Shown: piece by piece, positions 25,384 to 38,500 of the stretch | Numbering within the stretch: position 1 is the first letter of the stretch | How the letters are laid out: each line of letters starts with the position of its first letter | Assembly: GCF_900119365.1 (NCBI RefSeq) | Contig: NZ_FPJO01000003.1 | Coordinates: forward strand, 365,800 to 429,799 | Direction of reading: 5' to 3' | DNA length: 64,000 bases | From: Streptomyces atratus | Lineage (GTDB): Bacteria > Actinomycetota > Actinomycetes > Streptomycetales > Streptomycetaceae | The notes under the pieces: model-generated | The model's input: the letters and a program-made list of their open reading frames with translations, nothing else | Told to the model about the DNA's origin: nothing | The model's database searches: none | Made by a program: the position numbers and the translations under genes

Positions 25384-26205
25384 ATGCAGCACGCAGTGGG
25401 GGCCCCGCTGCCGCCGCCCCAAGGCCCCGGAAACGGACCTGTCGGCTGGTCGCACCAGGCCCAGCACCCCGGCCACCCCGGTCCGCCGGGGCCGCCGCCC
25501 CCCACCCCTCCCACGCCCGGTGGGTGGAGCGGGACGGCCCCGCACCATGCCCCGGGGCCTCCCGCCCGGGAGACCACGGGACACGTCCAGCTGCCGCCCG
25601 GCGGCCCCGTACCGCTGCCCGCACCGCCTGCCGAGCCCGGCACCGGCAGCGCGACCCTCGCCGTCCTCCTGATCGGTCCCGCGGGTGCCGGCAAGACCAC
25701 CGTGGCCAAGCTCTGGGCCAGCCGCCGCCGGGTGCCCACCGCCCATGTCAGCCTCGACGACGTCCGCGAATGGGTCTGCTCCGGTTTCGCCGACCCGCAG
25801 TCCGGGTGGAACGACCACTCCGAGGCCCAGTACCGCCTGGCCCGCCGCACCTGCGGCTTCGCCGCCCGCAACTTCCTCGCCAACGGCATCTCCTGCATCC
25901 TCGACGACGCCGTCTTCCCCGACCGGCCGGTCGTCGGCCTCGGCGGCTGGAAGCGCCATGTCGGCCCCGGACTCCTGCCCGTCGTCCTGCTGCCCGGCCT
26001 GGAGATCGTGCTGGAGCGCAACGCCGCCCGCAGCGGAAACCGCCGCCTCTCGGACGAGGAGGTGGCCAGAATCCACGGCAGGATGGCCGGCTGGTACGGC
26101 TCCGGCCTGCCGATCATCGACAACTCGACGTACGACGTGGAGACCACCGCCCGCGTCCTGGACGACATACTCGCCCGCTCCATAGCCAGCCCCCCGGCCT
26201 GGTGA
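25384..26205 (+). CDS. P-loop ATPase/kinase-like protein with a proline-rich N-terminus
   Basis: A 273-residue protein. Residues 1-95 are a disordered Pro/Gly/His-rich region. From ~96 the P-loop LLIGPAGAGKTTVAKLWASR is followed by a Ser/Asp/Asp site (VSLDDVREWVCSGF) and a C-terminal region with RNAARSGNRRLSDEEVARIH resembling the lid of nucleoside or zeta-toxin-like kinases. It looks like a small P-loop phosphotransferase; the substrate is unknown. No partner of antitoxin type is next to it. ATG 25384 is the only start before the low-complexity region. It stands between aroQ and the M24 gene. Confidence 0.8.
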   Translation: MQHAVGAPLPPPQGPGNGPVGWSHQAQHPGHPGPPGPPPPTPPTPGGWSGTAPHHAPGPPARETTGHVQLPPGGPVPLPAPPAEPGTGSATLAVLLIGPAGAGKTTVAKLWASRRRVPTAHVSLDDVREWVCSGFADPQSGWNDHSEAQYRLARRTCGFAARNFLANGISCILDDAVFPDRPVVGLGGWKRHVGPGLLPVVLLPGLEIVLERNAARSGNRRLSDEEVARIHGRMAGWYGSGLPIIDNSTYDVETTARVLDDILARSIASPPAW

Positions 26206-26309
26206 ACCACCGCCCGGCGGTGCTCGCGGCCGGCGACGGGACCGGCGGCCGCCCCCCGGTCGGATGCGCTGACCGAGCAGGCCCGCGCCACCGCTCGTAG
26301 GCTCGTGAC

Positions 26310-27416
26310 ATGTCAGAGGTGTACGCCGTCCGCCGCGGGCTGCTCCGCGACCGGTGCGCCGCCGTCGGATCCGCGGCCGCTCTGGTCTCCCGCCCCGCCA
26401 ACGTCCGCTATCTCGCGGGCGGGGCGCCCCCGGGTTCCGTGCTGCTGCTCGGACCCGGCGGGGACGTCCTGCTCACCCCCCGCGCCCCGAGCGGCGATCC
26501 CGCCGACGGCCGCACCGACGAACAGCTGCGGCTGTCGCTGCTGCCGGGCTCCGACGGCGATCCGGTGGTCGCGGCCGCCGATCTGGCCGCCTCCTCGGGC
26601 GCGGAGTCCCTCGCCGTCGAGGAGCACCATCTGACGGTCTCCCGCCACCGGGCCATGGGTTCGGTCGCCCCGCGCCTGAGGCTGGCCGATCTCGGTGCCA
26701 CCGTCGAGCAGCTGCGGGTGGTCAAGGACGAGGAGGAGATCGCCTGTCTGCGGATCGCCGCCGAGATCACCGACCAGGCCCTGGGCGAACTCCTGGAATC
26801 CATCCTGGTGGGCCGCACCGAACGGCACCTCGCCCTGGAGCTGGAGCGTCGTCTGGTGGACCACGGCGCGGACGGCCCCGCCTTCGCCACCTCCGTCGCC
26901 ACCGGCCCCAACTCGGGCCAGGGCCGTCACCGACCCTCGGACCGCCGGGTCGAGGAGGGAGATTTCCTCTCCGTCTGCCTGGGCGCGAACTATCGCGGCT
27001 ACCGCTGCGAGATCGGCCGCACGTTCGTCATCGGGACGACGCCCGCCGACTGGCAGATCGAGCTCTACGACCTGGTTTTCGCCGCTCAGCGGGCCGGGCG
27101 CGAGGCTCTCGTGCCAGGCGCCGCCTACCGCGACGTGGACCGCGCGGCCCGGTATCTCCTGGATTCCGCGGGGCACGGCGGGGGCCTGGCGCCCTGGACC
27201 GGGCACGGGGTGGGACTCGAAATCGACGAGGACCCGCAGTTGGCACCTGCGGCCATGGGTAAACTGGACGCTTGTGTGCCGGTCACCGTCGAACCGGGGG
27301 TCCACCTCCCGGGCCGGGGCGGGGTCCGGATCGATGACACGCTCGTCGTGCGCCCCGAGGCGGACGGCGGACCCGAGCTACTCACCATTACGACCAAGGA
27401 GCTGCTCGCGCTCTAG
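26310..27416 (+). CDS. M24-fold (Xaa-Pro peptidase/creatinase-like) protein with altered metal ligands
   Basis: A 368-residue protein with an N-terminal creatinase-like domain (~1-135) and a C-terminal pita-bread M24 domain. The conserved order is present: [55 protein letters not shown], and [13 protein letters not shown]. Where active prolidases carry five metal ligands D-D-H-E-E, this one has Cys in [19 protein letters not shown] for the first Asp, Glu for the second, His and Glu (TVEPGV) kept, and Asp for the last Glu (GGVRIDDT). The second active His (IHE) is Asp. Peptidase activity may thus be changed or lost. It precedes efp by 50 bases, a neighbourhood common in bacteria. Confidence 0.85.
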   Translation: MSEVYAVRRGLLRDRCAAVGSAAALVSRPANVRYLAGGAPPGSVLLLGPGGDVLLTPRAPSGDPADGRTDEQLRLSLLPGSDGDPVVAAADLAASSGAESLAVEEHHLTVSRHRAMGSVAPRLRLADLGATVEQLRVVKDEEEIACLRIAAEITDQALGELLESILVGRTERHLALELERRLVDHGADGPAFATSVATGPNSGQGRHRPSDRRVEEGDFLSVCLGANYRGYRCEIGRTFVIGTTPADWQIELYDLVFAAQRAGREALVPGAAYRDVDRAARYLLDSAGHGGGLAPWTGHGVGLEIDEDPQLAPAAMGKLDACVPVTVEPGVHLPGRGGVRIDDTLVVRPEADGGPELLTITTKELLAL

Positions 27417-27466
27417 CGCGCATCCTCGGTCGTTCCACCAGCTTCAGTCCAGGAGATTCCGCAACC

Positions 27467-28033
27467 GTGGCTTCCACGAACGACCTCAAGAACGGCATGG
27501 TGCTCAAGCTCGACGGAGGCCAGCTCTGGTCCGTCGTCGAGTTCCAGCACGTCAAGCCCGGCAAGGGCCCGGCCTTCGTGCGCACCAAGCTCAAGAACGT
27601 GCTCTCCGGCAAGGTCGTCGACAAGACGTTCAACGCCGGTGTGAAGGTCGAAACGGCCACCATCGACCGTCGCGACATGGAGTTCTCGTACATGGACGGC
27701 GAGTACTTCGTCTTCATGGACATGGACACCTACGACCAGCTCATGGTCGACCGCAAGTCCGTCGGCGACGCCGCCAACTTCCTGATCGAGGGCTTCAAGG
27801 CCTCCGTCGCCCAGCACGAGGGCGAGGTGCTCTACGTCGAACTGCCCGCCGCCGTCGAGCTCGTCATCCAGGAGACCGAGCCGGGCGTCCAGGGCGACCG
27901 CTCCACCGGTGGCACCAAGCCCGCCACCCTGGAGACCGGTTACCAGATCCAGGTCCCGCTCTTCATCACCACCGGTGAGAAGGTCAAGGTCGACACCCGC
28001 ACCAGCGACTACCTCGGCCGGGTGAACAGCTAA
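27467..28033 (+). CDS. efp: Translation elongation factor P
   Basis: A 188-residue, three-domain tRNA-mimic protein that relieves ribosome stalling at polyproline. N-terminal domain: [20 protein letters not shown]. The loop that touches the peptidyl-transferase centre is [14 protein letters not shown], with the Lys of PGKG at residue ~32 in the modification position. No EpmA or EarP modifier is in this window; the PGKGPA loop is the type reported for actinobacterial EF-P that works unmodified. Domains II/III include FMDMDTYDQ and the C-terminal [31 protein letters not shown] 27467 follows AGGAGA. nusB starts two bases after the stop. Confidence 0.97.
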   Translation: MASTNDLKNGMVLKLDGGQLWSVVEFQHVKPGKGPAFVRTKLKNVLSGKVVDKTFNAGVKVETATIDRRDMEFSYMDGEYFVFMDMDTYDQLMVDRKSVGDAANFLIEGFKASVAQHEGEVLYVELPAAVELVIQETEPGVQGDRSTGGTKPATLETGYQIQVPLFITTGEKVKVDTRTSDYLGRVNS

Positions 28034-28035
28034 CC

Positions 28036-28467
28036 GTGGCTGCCCGGAACAAGGCCCGCAAGCGTGCCTTCCAGATCCTCTTCGAGGCCGACCAGCGCGG
28101 CGAATCCGTGCAGACGGTGCTCGCGGACTGGGTGCGGCACTCGCGGGCCGACAACCGTCAGCCGCCGGTCACCGAGTACACGATGGAGCTCGTCGAGGGG
28201 TACGCGCAGTACGCGGACCGGATCGACGACCTCATCGTGACCTACGCCGTGGACTGGGAGATCGACCGCATGCCGGTCGTCGACCGGAACATCCTGCGGC
28301 TCGGTGCGTACGAGCTGATCTGGGTGGACGGCACCCCGGACGCAGTGGTGATCGACGAGGCGGTCCAGCTCGCCAAGGAGTTCTCCACCGACGACTCCCC
28401 GTCCTTCGTGAACGGGCTGCTGGCCCGCTTCAAGGACCTCAAGCCGAACCTCCGCCGCGAGCAGTAG
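28036..28467 (+). CDS. nusB: Transcription antitermination factor NusB
   Basis: All-helical RNA-binding protein of 143 residues which, with NusE/S10, binds boxA in rRNA leaders and prevents early termination. It starts AARNKARKRAFQILFEADQRGE, an Arg-rich RNA-binding face, and continues with YAVDWEIDRMPVVDRNILRLGAYEL (~73) and the family end AVQLAKEFSTDDSPSFVNGLLARF. GTG at 28036 lies 2 bases after the efp stop, so the genes are coupled. A clear terminator hairpin follows. Confidence 0.96.
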   Translation: MAARNKARKRAFQILFEADQRGESVQTVLADWVRHSRADNRQPPVTEYTMELVEGYAQYADRIDDLIVTYAVDWEIDRMPVVDRNILRLGAYELIWVDGTPDAVVIDEAVQLAKEFSTDDSPSFVNGLLARFKDLKPNLRREQ

Positions 28468-28488
28468 CCGACGGCGGCGTTCAGCCGA

Positions 28489-28524
28489 CGAAGGGCCCAT
28501 GGTCTGCGGACCGTGGGCCCTTCG
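28489..28524 (+). terminator. Terminator after nusB
   Basis: Inverted repeat CGAAGGGCCCA / TGGGCCCTTCG with extra pairing (TGGTC and GGACCG) toward the loop, 22 bases after the nusB stop. Confidence 0.75.
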
Positions 28525-28576
28525 GCAAGCGGCGGACCGGCACGGACGGGCCGTCGCGCATCAACCGGCGCACACG

Positions 28577-28636
28577 AAAAAGCCGTGCCGACGCGGGCAC
28601 CCGAAGGAGTGAACCCGCGCCGAACACGGCGGCACG
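28577..28636 (-). terminator. Terminator after bldD (minus strand)
   Basis: Read on the minus strand this is CGTGCCG ... GCGGG ... CCCGC ... CGGCACG, followed by GCTTTTT. The nested stem with a T run is a classical intrinsic terminator for bldD. Confidence 0.7.
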
Positions 28637-28652
28637 TTTCTTCAGTGGGGCC

Positions 28653-29153
28653 TCAGCCCTCTTCGTGGGCCACGGCGCGACGCGCGTCGGCGTCCAGCAC
28701 GCCCCAGCTGATCAGCTGCTCCGTGAGCACCGACGGCGACTGGTCGTAGATCACGGCCAGTGTGCGCAGGTCGTCCTGGCGGATCGAGAGCACCTTGCCG
28801 TTGTAGTCACCGCGCTGGCTCTGGATCGTCGCCGCATAGCGCTGCAGCGGACCGGCCTTCTCCGGCGGGACGTGGGCGAGACGCTCCAGGTCCAGGACCA
28901 GCTTCGGCGGCGGCTCGGCGGCCCCTCCGGGCGTCGTGCCGGGCAGGAGCTCCTGCACCGGGACCCCGTAGAAGTCCGCGAGCTCGGCCAGGCGCTGCAC
29001 GGTCACGGCACGGTCGCCGCGCTCGTACGAACCGACGACAACGGCCTTCCAGCGGCCCTGGGACTTCTCCTCCACGCCATGGAGGGAGAGGCCCTGCTGG
29101 GTGCGGATGGCACGGAGTTTGGCCCCGAGCTGTTTTGCGTATTCGCTGGACAT
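28653..29153 (-). CDS. bldD: Developmental transcriptional regulator BldD
   Basis: Master repressor of sporulation genes in Streptomyces, active as a c-di-GMP-bound dimer. The 166-residue protein begins MSSEYAKQLGAKLRAIRTQQ; ATG 29153 is used because the family starts there, though an in-frame ATG at 29177 exists. Residues ~9-70 are an XRE-type HTH (GLSLHGVEEKSQGRWKAVV, SYERGDRAVTVQRLAELADFY). The C-terminal part carries the c-di-GMP signature RGD-X8-RQDD (in QRGDYNGKVLSIRQDDL, ~112-128). It should therefore respond to c-di-GMP normally. It lies divergent from pyrR, and a palindrome about 52 bases upstream may be its own operator. Confidence 0.98.
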   Translation of the reverse strand: MSSEYAKQLGAKLRAIRTQQGLSLHGVEEKSQGRWKAVVVGSYERGDRAVTVQRLAELADFYGVPVQELLPGTTPGGAAEPPPKLVLDLERLAHVPPEKAGPLQRYAATIQSQRGDYNGKVLSIRQDDLRTLAVIYDQSPSVLTEQLISWGVLDADARRAVAHEEG

Positions 29154-29204
29154 AAGGCTCCCCGGACGCTGGGACATTTCGCGGCTCCGCCGCGTTGCTG
29201 GTAA

Positions 29205-29215
29205 CTCACTGTGAG
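29205..29215. promoter_or_regulatory. Palindrome in the bldD promoter region
   Basis: Perfect palindrome CTCAC-T-GTGAG flanked by GTAA and GTTAC, about 52 bases before the bldD ATG. The TCAC/GTGA half sites resemble those reported for BldD autoregulation, although the full BldD consensus is not met. A second GTTAC (29226-29230) lies close by. Confidence 0.4.
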
Positions 29216-29329
29216 GTTACGCAGCGTTACTTGGATGCGTCAAGCCGAATGGTCCGGACCGGCCCCTCCCGGGGGTGGGATCAGAGGCCGGCGCAAGCCC
29301 TGGTAACGTGGTTGACGCAATTTCGACGT

Positions 29330-29959
<630 letters not shown>

Positions 29960-30052
29960 CCGCACCGCACCCGTACGGCCCGGCCACGAGCCCGTCGGCC
30001 GCTTCCGCACGCCCGCATGCCTGAACCCCTCCAGCCCCCGGAGAACACCCAG

Positions 30053-31030
30053 ATGAAGCGCCACCTCATCTCGGCCGCCGATCTCACCCGCGACGACGCC
30101 GTCCTGATCCTCGACACCGCCGAGGAGATGGCCAGGGTCGCGGACCGGCCGATCAAGAAGCTCCCGACCCTGCGCGGCCGTACCGTCGTCAACCTCTTCT
30201 TCGAGGACTCGACCCGTACCCGCATCTCCTTCGAGGCGGCCGCCAAGCGTCTGTCCGCCGACGTCATCAACTTCTCCGCGAAGGGCTCGTCCGTCTCCAA
30301 GGGCGAGTCGCTCAAGGACACCGCGCTGACCCTGGAGGCGATGGGCGCCGACGCCGTCGTCATCCGGCACGGCGCCTCCGGGGCCCCGTACCGCCTCGCC
30401 ACCTCCGGCTGGATCGACGGCGCCGTCGTCAACGCCGGCGACGGGACCCACGAGCACCCCACCCAGGCCCTCCTGGACGCCTTCACGATGCGCCGCCGCC
30501 TGGTCGGCGCCGACAGCGGACTCGGCCGGGACCTCGAAGGCCGCCGGATCACCATCGTCGGCGACATCCTGCACAGCCGGGTGGCCCGCTCCAACGTCCA
30601 CCTGCTGAACACGCTCGGCGCCCACGTCACCCTGGTGGCCCCGCCGACCCTCGTCCCGGTCGGTGTCGAGCAGTGGCCCTGCGAGGTCAGCTACGGCCTC
30701 GACGAGGTGCTGTCGAAGTCCGACGCGGTGATGATGCTGCGTGTGCAGCGTGAACGGATGAACGCCGCGTACTTCCCGACCGAGCGCGAGTACTCCCGCC
30801 GCTACGGCCTGGACGGCGACCGGATGGCGAAGATGCCCGAGCACGCCGTCGTCATGCACCCCGGCCCGATGGTGCGTGGCATGGAGATCACCGCCGAGGT
30901 CGCCGACTCCGACCGGTGCACGGCCGTCGAGCAGGTCGCCAACGGCGTCTCGATCCGCATGGCCGTCCTGTACCTGCTGCTGGGCGGGTACGAATCCGCC
31001 GCCCCGTCCCGTACCGAGGAGAACAAGTAA
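30053..31030 (+). CDS. pyrB: Aspartate carbamoyltransferase catalytic subunit
   Basis: A 325-residue enzyme making N-carbamoyl-aspartate from carbamoyl phosphate and aspartate. Carbamoyl-phosphate motif [13 protein letters not shown] (~47-59) and [16 protein letters not shown] (~129-144) are present, as is the [10 protein letters not shown] block (~226). ATG 30053 ([11 protein letters not shown]) is taken because homologues begin there; a GGAG lies 11 bases upstream. An in-frame ATG at 30017 would add 12 residues. No regulatory pyrI is present, in line with Gram-positive ATCases. pyrC starts two bases after the stop. Confidence 0.97.
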   Translation: MKRHLISAADLTRDDAVLILDTAEEMARVADRPIKKLPTLRGRTVVNLFFEDSTRTRISFEAAAKRLSADVINFSAKGSSVSKGESLKDTALTLEAMGADAVVIRHGASGAPYRLATSGWIDGAVVNAGDGTHEHPTQALLDAFTMRRRLVGADSGLGRDLEGRRITIVGDILHSRVARSNVHLLNTLGAHVTLVAPPTLVPVGVEQWPCEVSYGLDEVLSKSDAVMMLRVQRERMNAAYFPTEREYSRRYGLDGDRMAKMPEHAVVMHPGPMVRGMEITAEVADSDRCTAVEQVANGVSIRMAVLYLLLGGYESAAPSRTEENK

Positions 31031-31032
31031 TC

Positions 31033-32319
31033 ATGAGCAAGATCCTTATCCGCGGCGCGAAGATCCTCGGCGGCGCCCCCCAGGACGTCCTCATCGACGG
31101 CGACACCATCGCCGAGGTCGGCACGGACATCGAGGCCGGTGACGCACGCGTCGTCGAGGCCGGGGGCCAGATCCTGCTGCCCGGCCTGGTCGACCTCCAC
31201 ACCCACCTGCGCGAGCCCGGCCGCGAGGACTCCGAGACCGTCCTGACCGGCACCAAGGCGGCGGCCGTCGGCGGCTTCACCGCCGTGCACGCCATGGCCA
31301 ACACCTTCCCGGTCGCCGACACCGCCGGTGTCGTGGAGCAGGTCTGGCGGCTCGGCAAGGAGTCCGGCTACTGCGACGTGCAGCCGATCGGCGCCGTCAC
31401 CGTCGGCCTGGAGGGCAAGAAGCTCGCCGAGCTCGGCGCCATGCACGACTCGGCCGCCGGGGTGAAGGTCTTCTCCGACGACGGCAAGTGCGTCGACGAC
31501 GCGGTGATCATGCGCCGCGCGCTGGAGTACGTGAAGGCCTTCGACGGTGTCGTCGCCCAGCACGCCCAGGAGCCCCGCCTCACCGAGGGCGCCCAGATGA
31601 ACGAGGGCGTCGTCTCCGCCGAACTCGGTCTCGGCGGCTGGCCCGCCGTCGCCGAGGAGTCGATCATCGCCCGCGACGTCCTGCTCGCCGCCCACGTCGG
31701 CTCCCGGGTGCACATCTGCCACCTGTCGACCGCCGGATCCGTCGAGATCGTCCGCTGGGCCAAGTCCAAGGGCTGGAGCGTCACCGCCGAGGTCACCCCG
31801 CACCACCTGCTCCTCACCGACGAGCTCGTACGCTCCTACAACCCGGTCTACAAGGTGAACCCGCCGCTGCGCACCGAGGCCGACGTCATGGCCCTGCGCG
31901 AGGCGCTCGCCGACGGCACCATCGACTGCGTCGCCACCGACCACGCCCCGCACCCGCACGAGGACAAGGACTGCGAGTGGGCCGCCGCCGCCATGGGCAT
32001 GGTGGGCCTGGAGACCGCGCTGTCCGTGGTGCAGCAGACCATGGTCGACACCGGGCTCATCGACTGGGCGGGTGTCGCCGACCGGATGTCGTTCCGCCCG
32101 GCCGTCATCGGCCGGCTCGACGGACACGGCCGGCCCGTCTCGGCGGGCGAGCCCGCCAACCTCACCCTGGTCGATCCGGCTTACCGTGGTGTCGTGGACC
32201 CCGCGGGCTTCGCCTCCCGCAGCCGCAACACTCCGTACGAGGGGCGCGAGCTGCCGGGCCGAGTCACCCACACCTTCCTGCGGGGCCGTGCAACGGTCGT
32301 CGACGGGAAGCTCGCGTGA
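31033..32319 (+). CDS. pyrC: Dihydroorotase
   Basis: Amidohydrolase of 428 residues (class I, the long Gram-positive type) closing carbamoyl-aspartate to dihydroorotate. The metal site is seen as [18 protein letters not shown] (~50-67), further metal His in [13 protein letters not shown] (~228) and [11 protein letters not shown], and the Asp in [16 protein letters not shown] (~298-312). The end carries [23 protein letters not shown] 31033 immediately follows pyrB. The stop overlaps the next gene (GTGA). Confidence 0.97.
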   Translation: MSKILIRGAKILGGAPQDVLIDGDTIAEVGTDIEAGDARVVEAGGQILLPGLVDLHTHLREPGREDSETVLTGTKAAAVGGFTAVHAMANTFPVADTAGVVEQVWRLGKESGYCDVQPIGAVTVGLEGKKLAELGAMHDSAAGVKVFSDDGKCVDDAVIMRRALEYVKAFDGVVAQHAQEPRLTEGAQMNEGVVSAELGLGGWPAVAEESIIARDVLLAAHVGSRVHICHLSTAGSVEIVRWAKSKGWSVTAEVTPHHLLLTDELVRSYNPVYKVNPPLRTEADVMALREALADGTIDCVATDHAPHPHEDKDCEWAAAAMGMVGLETALSVVQQTMVDTGLIDWAGVADRMSFRPAVIGRLDGHGRPVSAGEPANLTLVDPAYRGVVDPAGFASRSRNTPYEGRELPGRVTHTFLRGRATVVDGKLA

Positions 32320-32894
32320 CATCACTCATCCCCCTCCACCACCTCGCCGCCGAGCAGAAGTCGGCCGAGGTGACCGACTGGTCCGCCCGGATCAGCTGGG
32401 TCGTCGGACTGCTCGTCCTGATCGCCTTCGTCTACTGGCTGATGCGCCAGGGATGGAAGTGGCGGGGCAGCCTCCAGTCCGGCCTGCCGGAACTCGACTC
32501 CACCCCCGAAGGGTTCGCGGACGGCGAGAAGCTGCTCACGCTGACCGGCCGGTACCACGCCTCGACCACCGCCGGGCAGTGGCTCGACCGGATCGTGGCC
32601 CACGGCCTCGGCACCCGCAGCCGCGTCGAGCTGACCCTGACCGATCAGGGCCTCGACGTCGTACGCCCCGGGGCGGCCGACTTCTTCGTACCGGCCGCCG
32701 CACTGCGCGAGGCCCGGCTCGACAAGGGCATCGCAGGCAAGGTCCTCCCCGAGGGCGGCCTGCTGATCATCACCTGGGCCCACGGCGACAAGCTGATCGA
32801 CTCCGGCTTCCGCTCCGACCGCTCGGCCGAGCACCCGGCCTGGGTCGAGGCCATCGACCAACTCACCAGAACTACGGAAGGCACCGCACGATGA
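32316..32894 (+). CDS. Conserved membrane protein inside the pyr operon
   Basis: A 192-residue protein with one membrane helix ([18 protein letters not shown], ~26-43) and a soluble domain of ~145 residues rich in beta-strand pattern ([31 protein letters not shown] split over ~70-98, then [18 protein letters not shown]). The arrangement recalls PH-like domains of membrane proteins. GTG 32316 overlaps the pyrC stop and the 3' end overlaps carA by four bases, so it is translated with the pathway. It sits in the same place in other streptomycetes, as I recall. Its function is unknown; a role in assembling or placing pyr enzymes at the membrane is only a guess. Confidence 0.82.
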   Translation: MTSLIPLHHLAAEQKSAEVTDWSARISWVVGLLVLIAFVYWLMRQGWKWRGSLQSGLPELDSTPEGFADGEKLLTLTGRYHASTTAGQWLDRIVAHGLGTRSRVELTLTDQGLDVVRPGAADFFVPAAALREARLDKGIAGKVLPEGGLLIITWAHGDKLIDSGFRSDRSAEHPAWVEAIDQLTRTTEGTAR

Positions 32895-34025
32895 CGATCT
32901 CCACCCGGGGAGCCGCCAAAGCTCCCGCCGTACTCGTCCTGGAGGACGGCCGCGCCTTCCGCGGCCGCGCCTACGGGGCCGTGGGGGAGACCTTCGGCGA
33001 GGCGGTTTTCTCCACCGGCATGACCGGCTACCAGGAGACGCTGACCGACCCCTCGTACCACCGCCAGGTCGTCGTGATGACCGCCCCGCACGTCGGGAAC
33101 ACCGGGGTGAACGACGAGGACCCCGAGTCCGGGCGGATCTGGGTCTCCGGCTACGTCGTCCGCGACCCCGCCCGGGTGCCCTCCAACTGGCGCTCGCGGC
33201 GCTCGCTGGACGAGGAGCTGGAGCGCCAGGGCGTCGTCGGCATCAGCGGCATCGACACCCGCGCGCTCACCCGCCACCTGCGCGAGCGCGGCGCCATGCG
33301 CGTCGGCATCTTCTCCGGTGACGCGGTCGCCGACGAGGCCACGCTGCTGGCCCGGGTCCAGCAGGCCCCGGAGATGGTGGGCGCCGACCTCTCCGCCGAG
33401 GTCGCCACCAAGGAGACGTACGTCGTCCCCGCGATCGGCACCAAGAAGTTCACCGTCGCCGCGATCGACCTCGGCATCAAGGGCATGACCCCGCACCGGA
33501 TGGCCGAGCGCGGCATCGAGGTGCACGTGCTGCCCGCCACCGCCACCCTGGAGGAGGTGTACGCGGTCGAGCCCGACGGCGTGTTCTTCTCCAACGGCCC
33601 CGGCGACCCGGCCACCGCCGACCACCCGGTCTCCGTCATGCAGGGCGTCCTGGAGCGCAGGACCCCGCTCTTCGGCATCTGCTTCGGCAACCAGATCCTG
33701 GGCCGCGCCCTCGGCTTCGGCACCTACAAGCTGAAGTACGGCCACCGCGGCATCAACCAGCCCGTGCAGGACCGCACGACCGGCAAGGTCGAGGTCACCG
33801 CGCACAACCACGGCTTCGCCGTCGACGCCCCGCTCGACAAGGTGTCCGAGACGAAGTTCGGCCGCGCCGAGGTCTCCCACGTCTGCCTGAACGACCAGGT
33901 CGTCGAGGGGCTCCAGCTCCTCGACCAGCCGGCCTTCAGCGTCCAGTACCACCCCGAAGCAGCCGCGGGCCCGCACGACGCCGCGTACCTCTTCGACCGT
34001 TTCGTATCCCTGATGGAGGGCCAGC

Positions 34026-34033
<8 letters not shown>
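32891..34033 (+). CDS. carA: Carbamoyl-phosphate synthase small subunit
   Basis: Glutaminase subunit of 380 residues that hands ammonia to CarB. The N-terminal domain has [21 protein letters not shown] and [15 protein letters not shown]. The class I glutamine amidotransferase domain has GPGDPATAD, the nucleophile Cys in [16 protein letters not shown] (~260-275), HNHGFAV and the catalytic His/Glu in [13 protein letters not shown] (~351-363). ATG 32891 overlaps the previous stop; the 3' end overlaps carB by eight bases. Its product serves both UMP and arginine synthesis. Confidence 0.98.
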
Positions 34034-37334
<3,301 letters not shown>

Positions 37335-37343
37335 CAGACCGGC

Positions 37344-37371
37344 AGGGGGACACCGGAAACGGTGTCCCCCT
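37344..37371 (+). terminator. Hairpin between carB and pyrD
   Basis: Perfect 12-bp stem AGGGGGACACCG / CGGTGTCCCCCT with a GAAA tetraloop, 10 bases after the carB stop and ~20 before the pyrD start. It has no T run. It may reduce read-through into pyrD-pyrF or protect the upstream mRNA. Confidence 0.6.
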
Positions 37372-37390
37372 CTCTGTGAGGACACTCCCG

Positions 37391-38500
37391 ATGTACAAGT
37401 TCTTCTTCCGGCTGGTCTTCAAGCGGATGGACCCGGAGCAGGCCCACTACCTGGCCTTCCGGTGGATCCGCCTCGCCGCCCGCATCCCCGTGCTGCGCAC
37501 CTTCGTCGCCGCCGTGCTCGCGCCCCGGTACAAGGAGCTGCGCACCGAGGCCCTCGGCCTGCGGATGCACGGCCCCTTCGGCCTCGCCGCCGGTTTCGAC
37601 AAGAACGCCGTCGCGATCGACGGCATGTCGATGCTCGGCTTCGACCACATCGAGATCGGTACGGTCACCGGCGAGCCGCAGCCCGGCAACCCCAGGAAGC
37701 GCCTCTTCCGCCTCGTCGCGGACCGCGCGCTGATCAACCGCATGGGCTTCAACAACGAGGGCTCGGCCGCCGTCGCCGCCCGGCTGGCCGCCCGCAGGCC
37801 GGTCTTCCGGACCACGGTCGGCGTCAACATCGGCAAGACGAAGGTCGTGCCGGAGGCCGAAGCGGCCGGCGACTACGTGAAGTCCACCGAGCGCCTCGCC
37901 GCCCACGCCGACTACCTGGTCGTGAACGTCTCCTCGCCCAACACCCCCGGGCTGCGCAACCTCCAGGCCACCGAGGCGCTGCGGCCCCTGCTCAGCGCCG
38001 TGCGCGAGGCCGCCGACCGCACCGTCGCCGGACGGCGGGTACCGCTGCTCGTCAAGATCGCCCCGGACCTCGCGGACGAGGACGTCGACGCGGTCGCCGA
38101 CCTCGCGGTCGAGCTGGGCCTGGACGGCATCATCGCGACCAACACCACCATCGCCCGCGACGGCCTCGGCCTGAAGTCCTCGCCGTCCCTGACGGGGGAG
38201 ACCGGCGGGCTCTCCGGAGCACCCCTCAAGGCACGCTCCCTGGAGGTGCTGGCCCGCCTCTACGCGCGCGTGGGCGACCGGATCACCCTGGTCGGTGTCG
38301 GGGGCGTCGAGAACGCCGAGGACGCCTGGCAGCGCATCCTGGCCGGCGCCACGCTCGTCCAGGGCTACAGCGCCTTCATCTACGAGGGCCCGTTCTACGC
38401 CCGCGCCATCCACAAGGGGCTGGCCGCGCGCCTGGCCGCCTCCCCGTACGCCACCCTCGCCGAAGCCGTCGGCGCAGAAACCAGGAAGGCCACCGCATGA
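37391..38500 (+). CDS. pyrD: Dihydroorotate dehydrogenase, quinone-type (class 2)
   Basis: FMN enzyme of 369 residues that oxidises dihydroorotate and passes electrons to menaquinone at the membrane. The N-terminus ([22 protein letters not shown]) has the two amphipathic helices typical of class 2. Catalytic and FMN blocks are [19 protein letters not shown] (~60-78), [46 protein letters not shown] (with the catalytic Ser), [14 protein letters not shown] and [22 protein letters not shown] (split). ATG 37391 follows GAGGAC. The 3' end overlaps pyrF by four bases. Confidence 0.97.
   Translation: MYKFFFRLVFKRMDPEQAHYLAFRWIRLAARIPVLRTFVAAVLAPRYKELRTEALGLRMHGPFGLAAGFDKNAVAIDGMSMLGFDHIEIGTVTGEPQPGNPRKRLFRLVADRALINRMGFNNEGSAAVAARLAARRPVFRTTVGVNIGKTKVVPEAEAAGDYVKSTERLAAHADYLVVNVSSPNTPGLRNLQATEALRPLLSAVREAADRTVAGRRVPLLVKIAPDLADEDVDAVADLAVELGLDGIIATNTTIARDGLGLKSSPSLTGETGGLSGAPLKARSLEVLARLYARVGDRITLVGVGGVENAEDAWQRILAGATLVQGYSAFIYEGPFYARAIHKGLAARLAASPYATLAEAVGAETRKATA

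Noticed and set aside
25384..26205. Toxin (zeta-like) of a toxin-antitoxin pair
   Set aside because: The P-loop and Asp sites are compatible, but there is no small antitoxin gene on either side.
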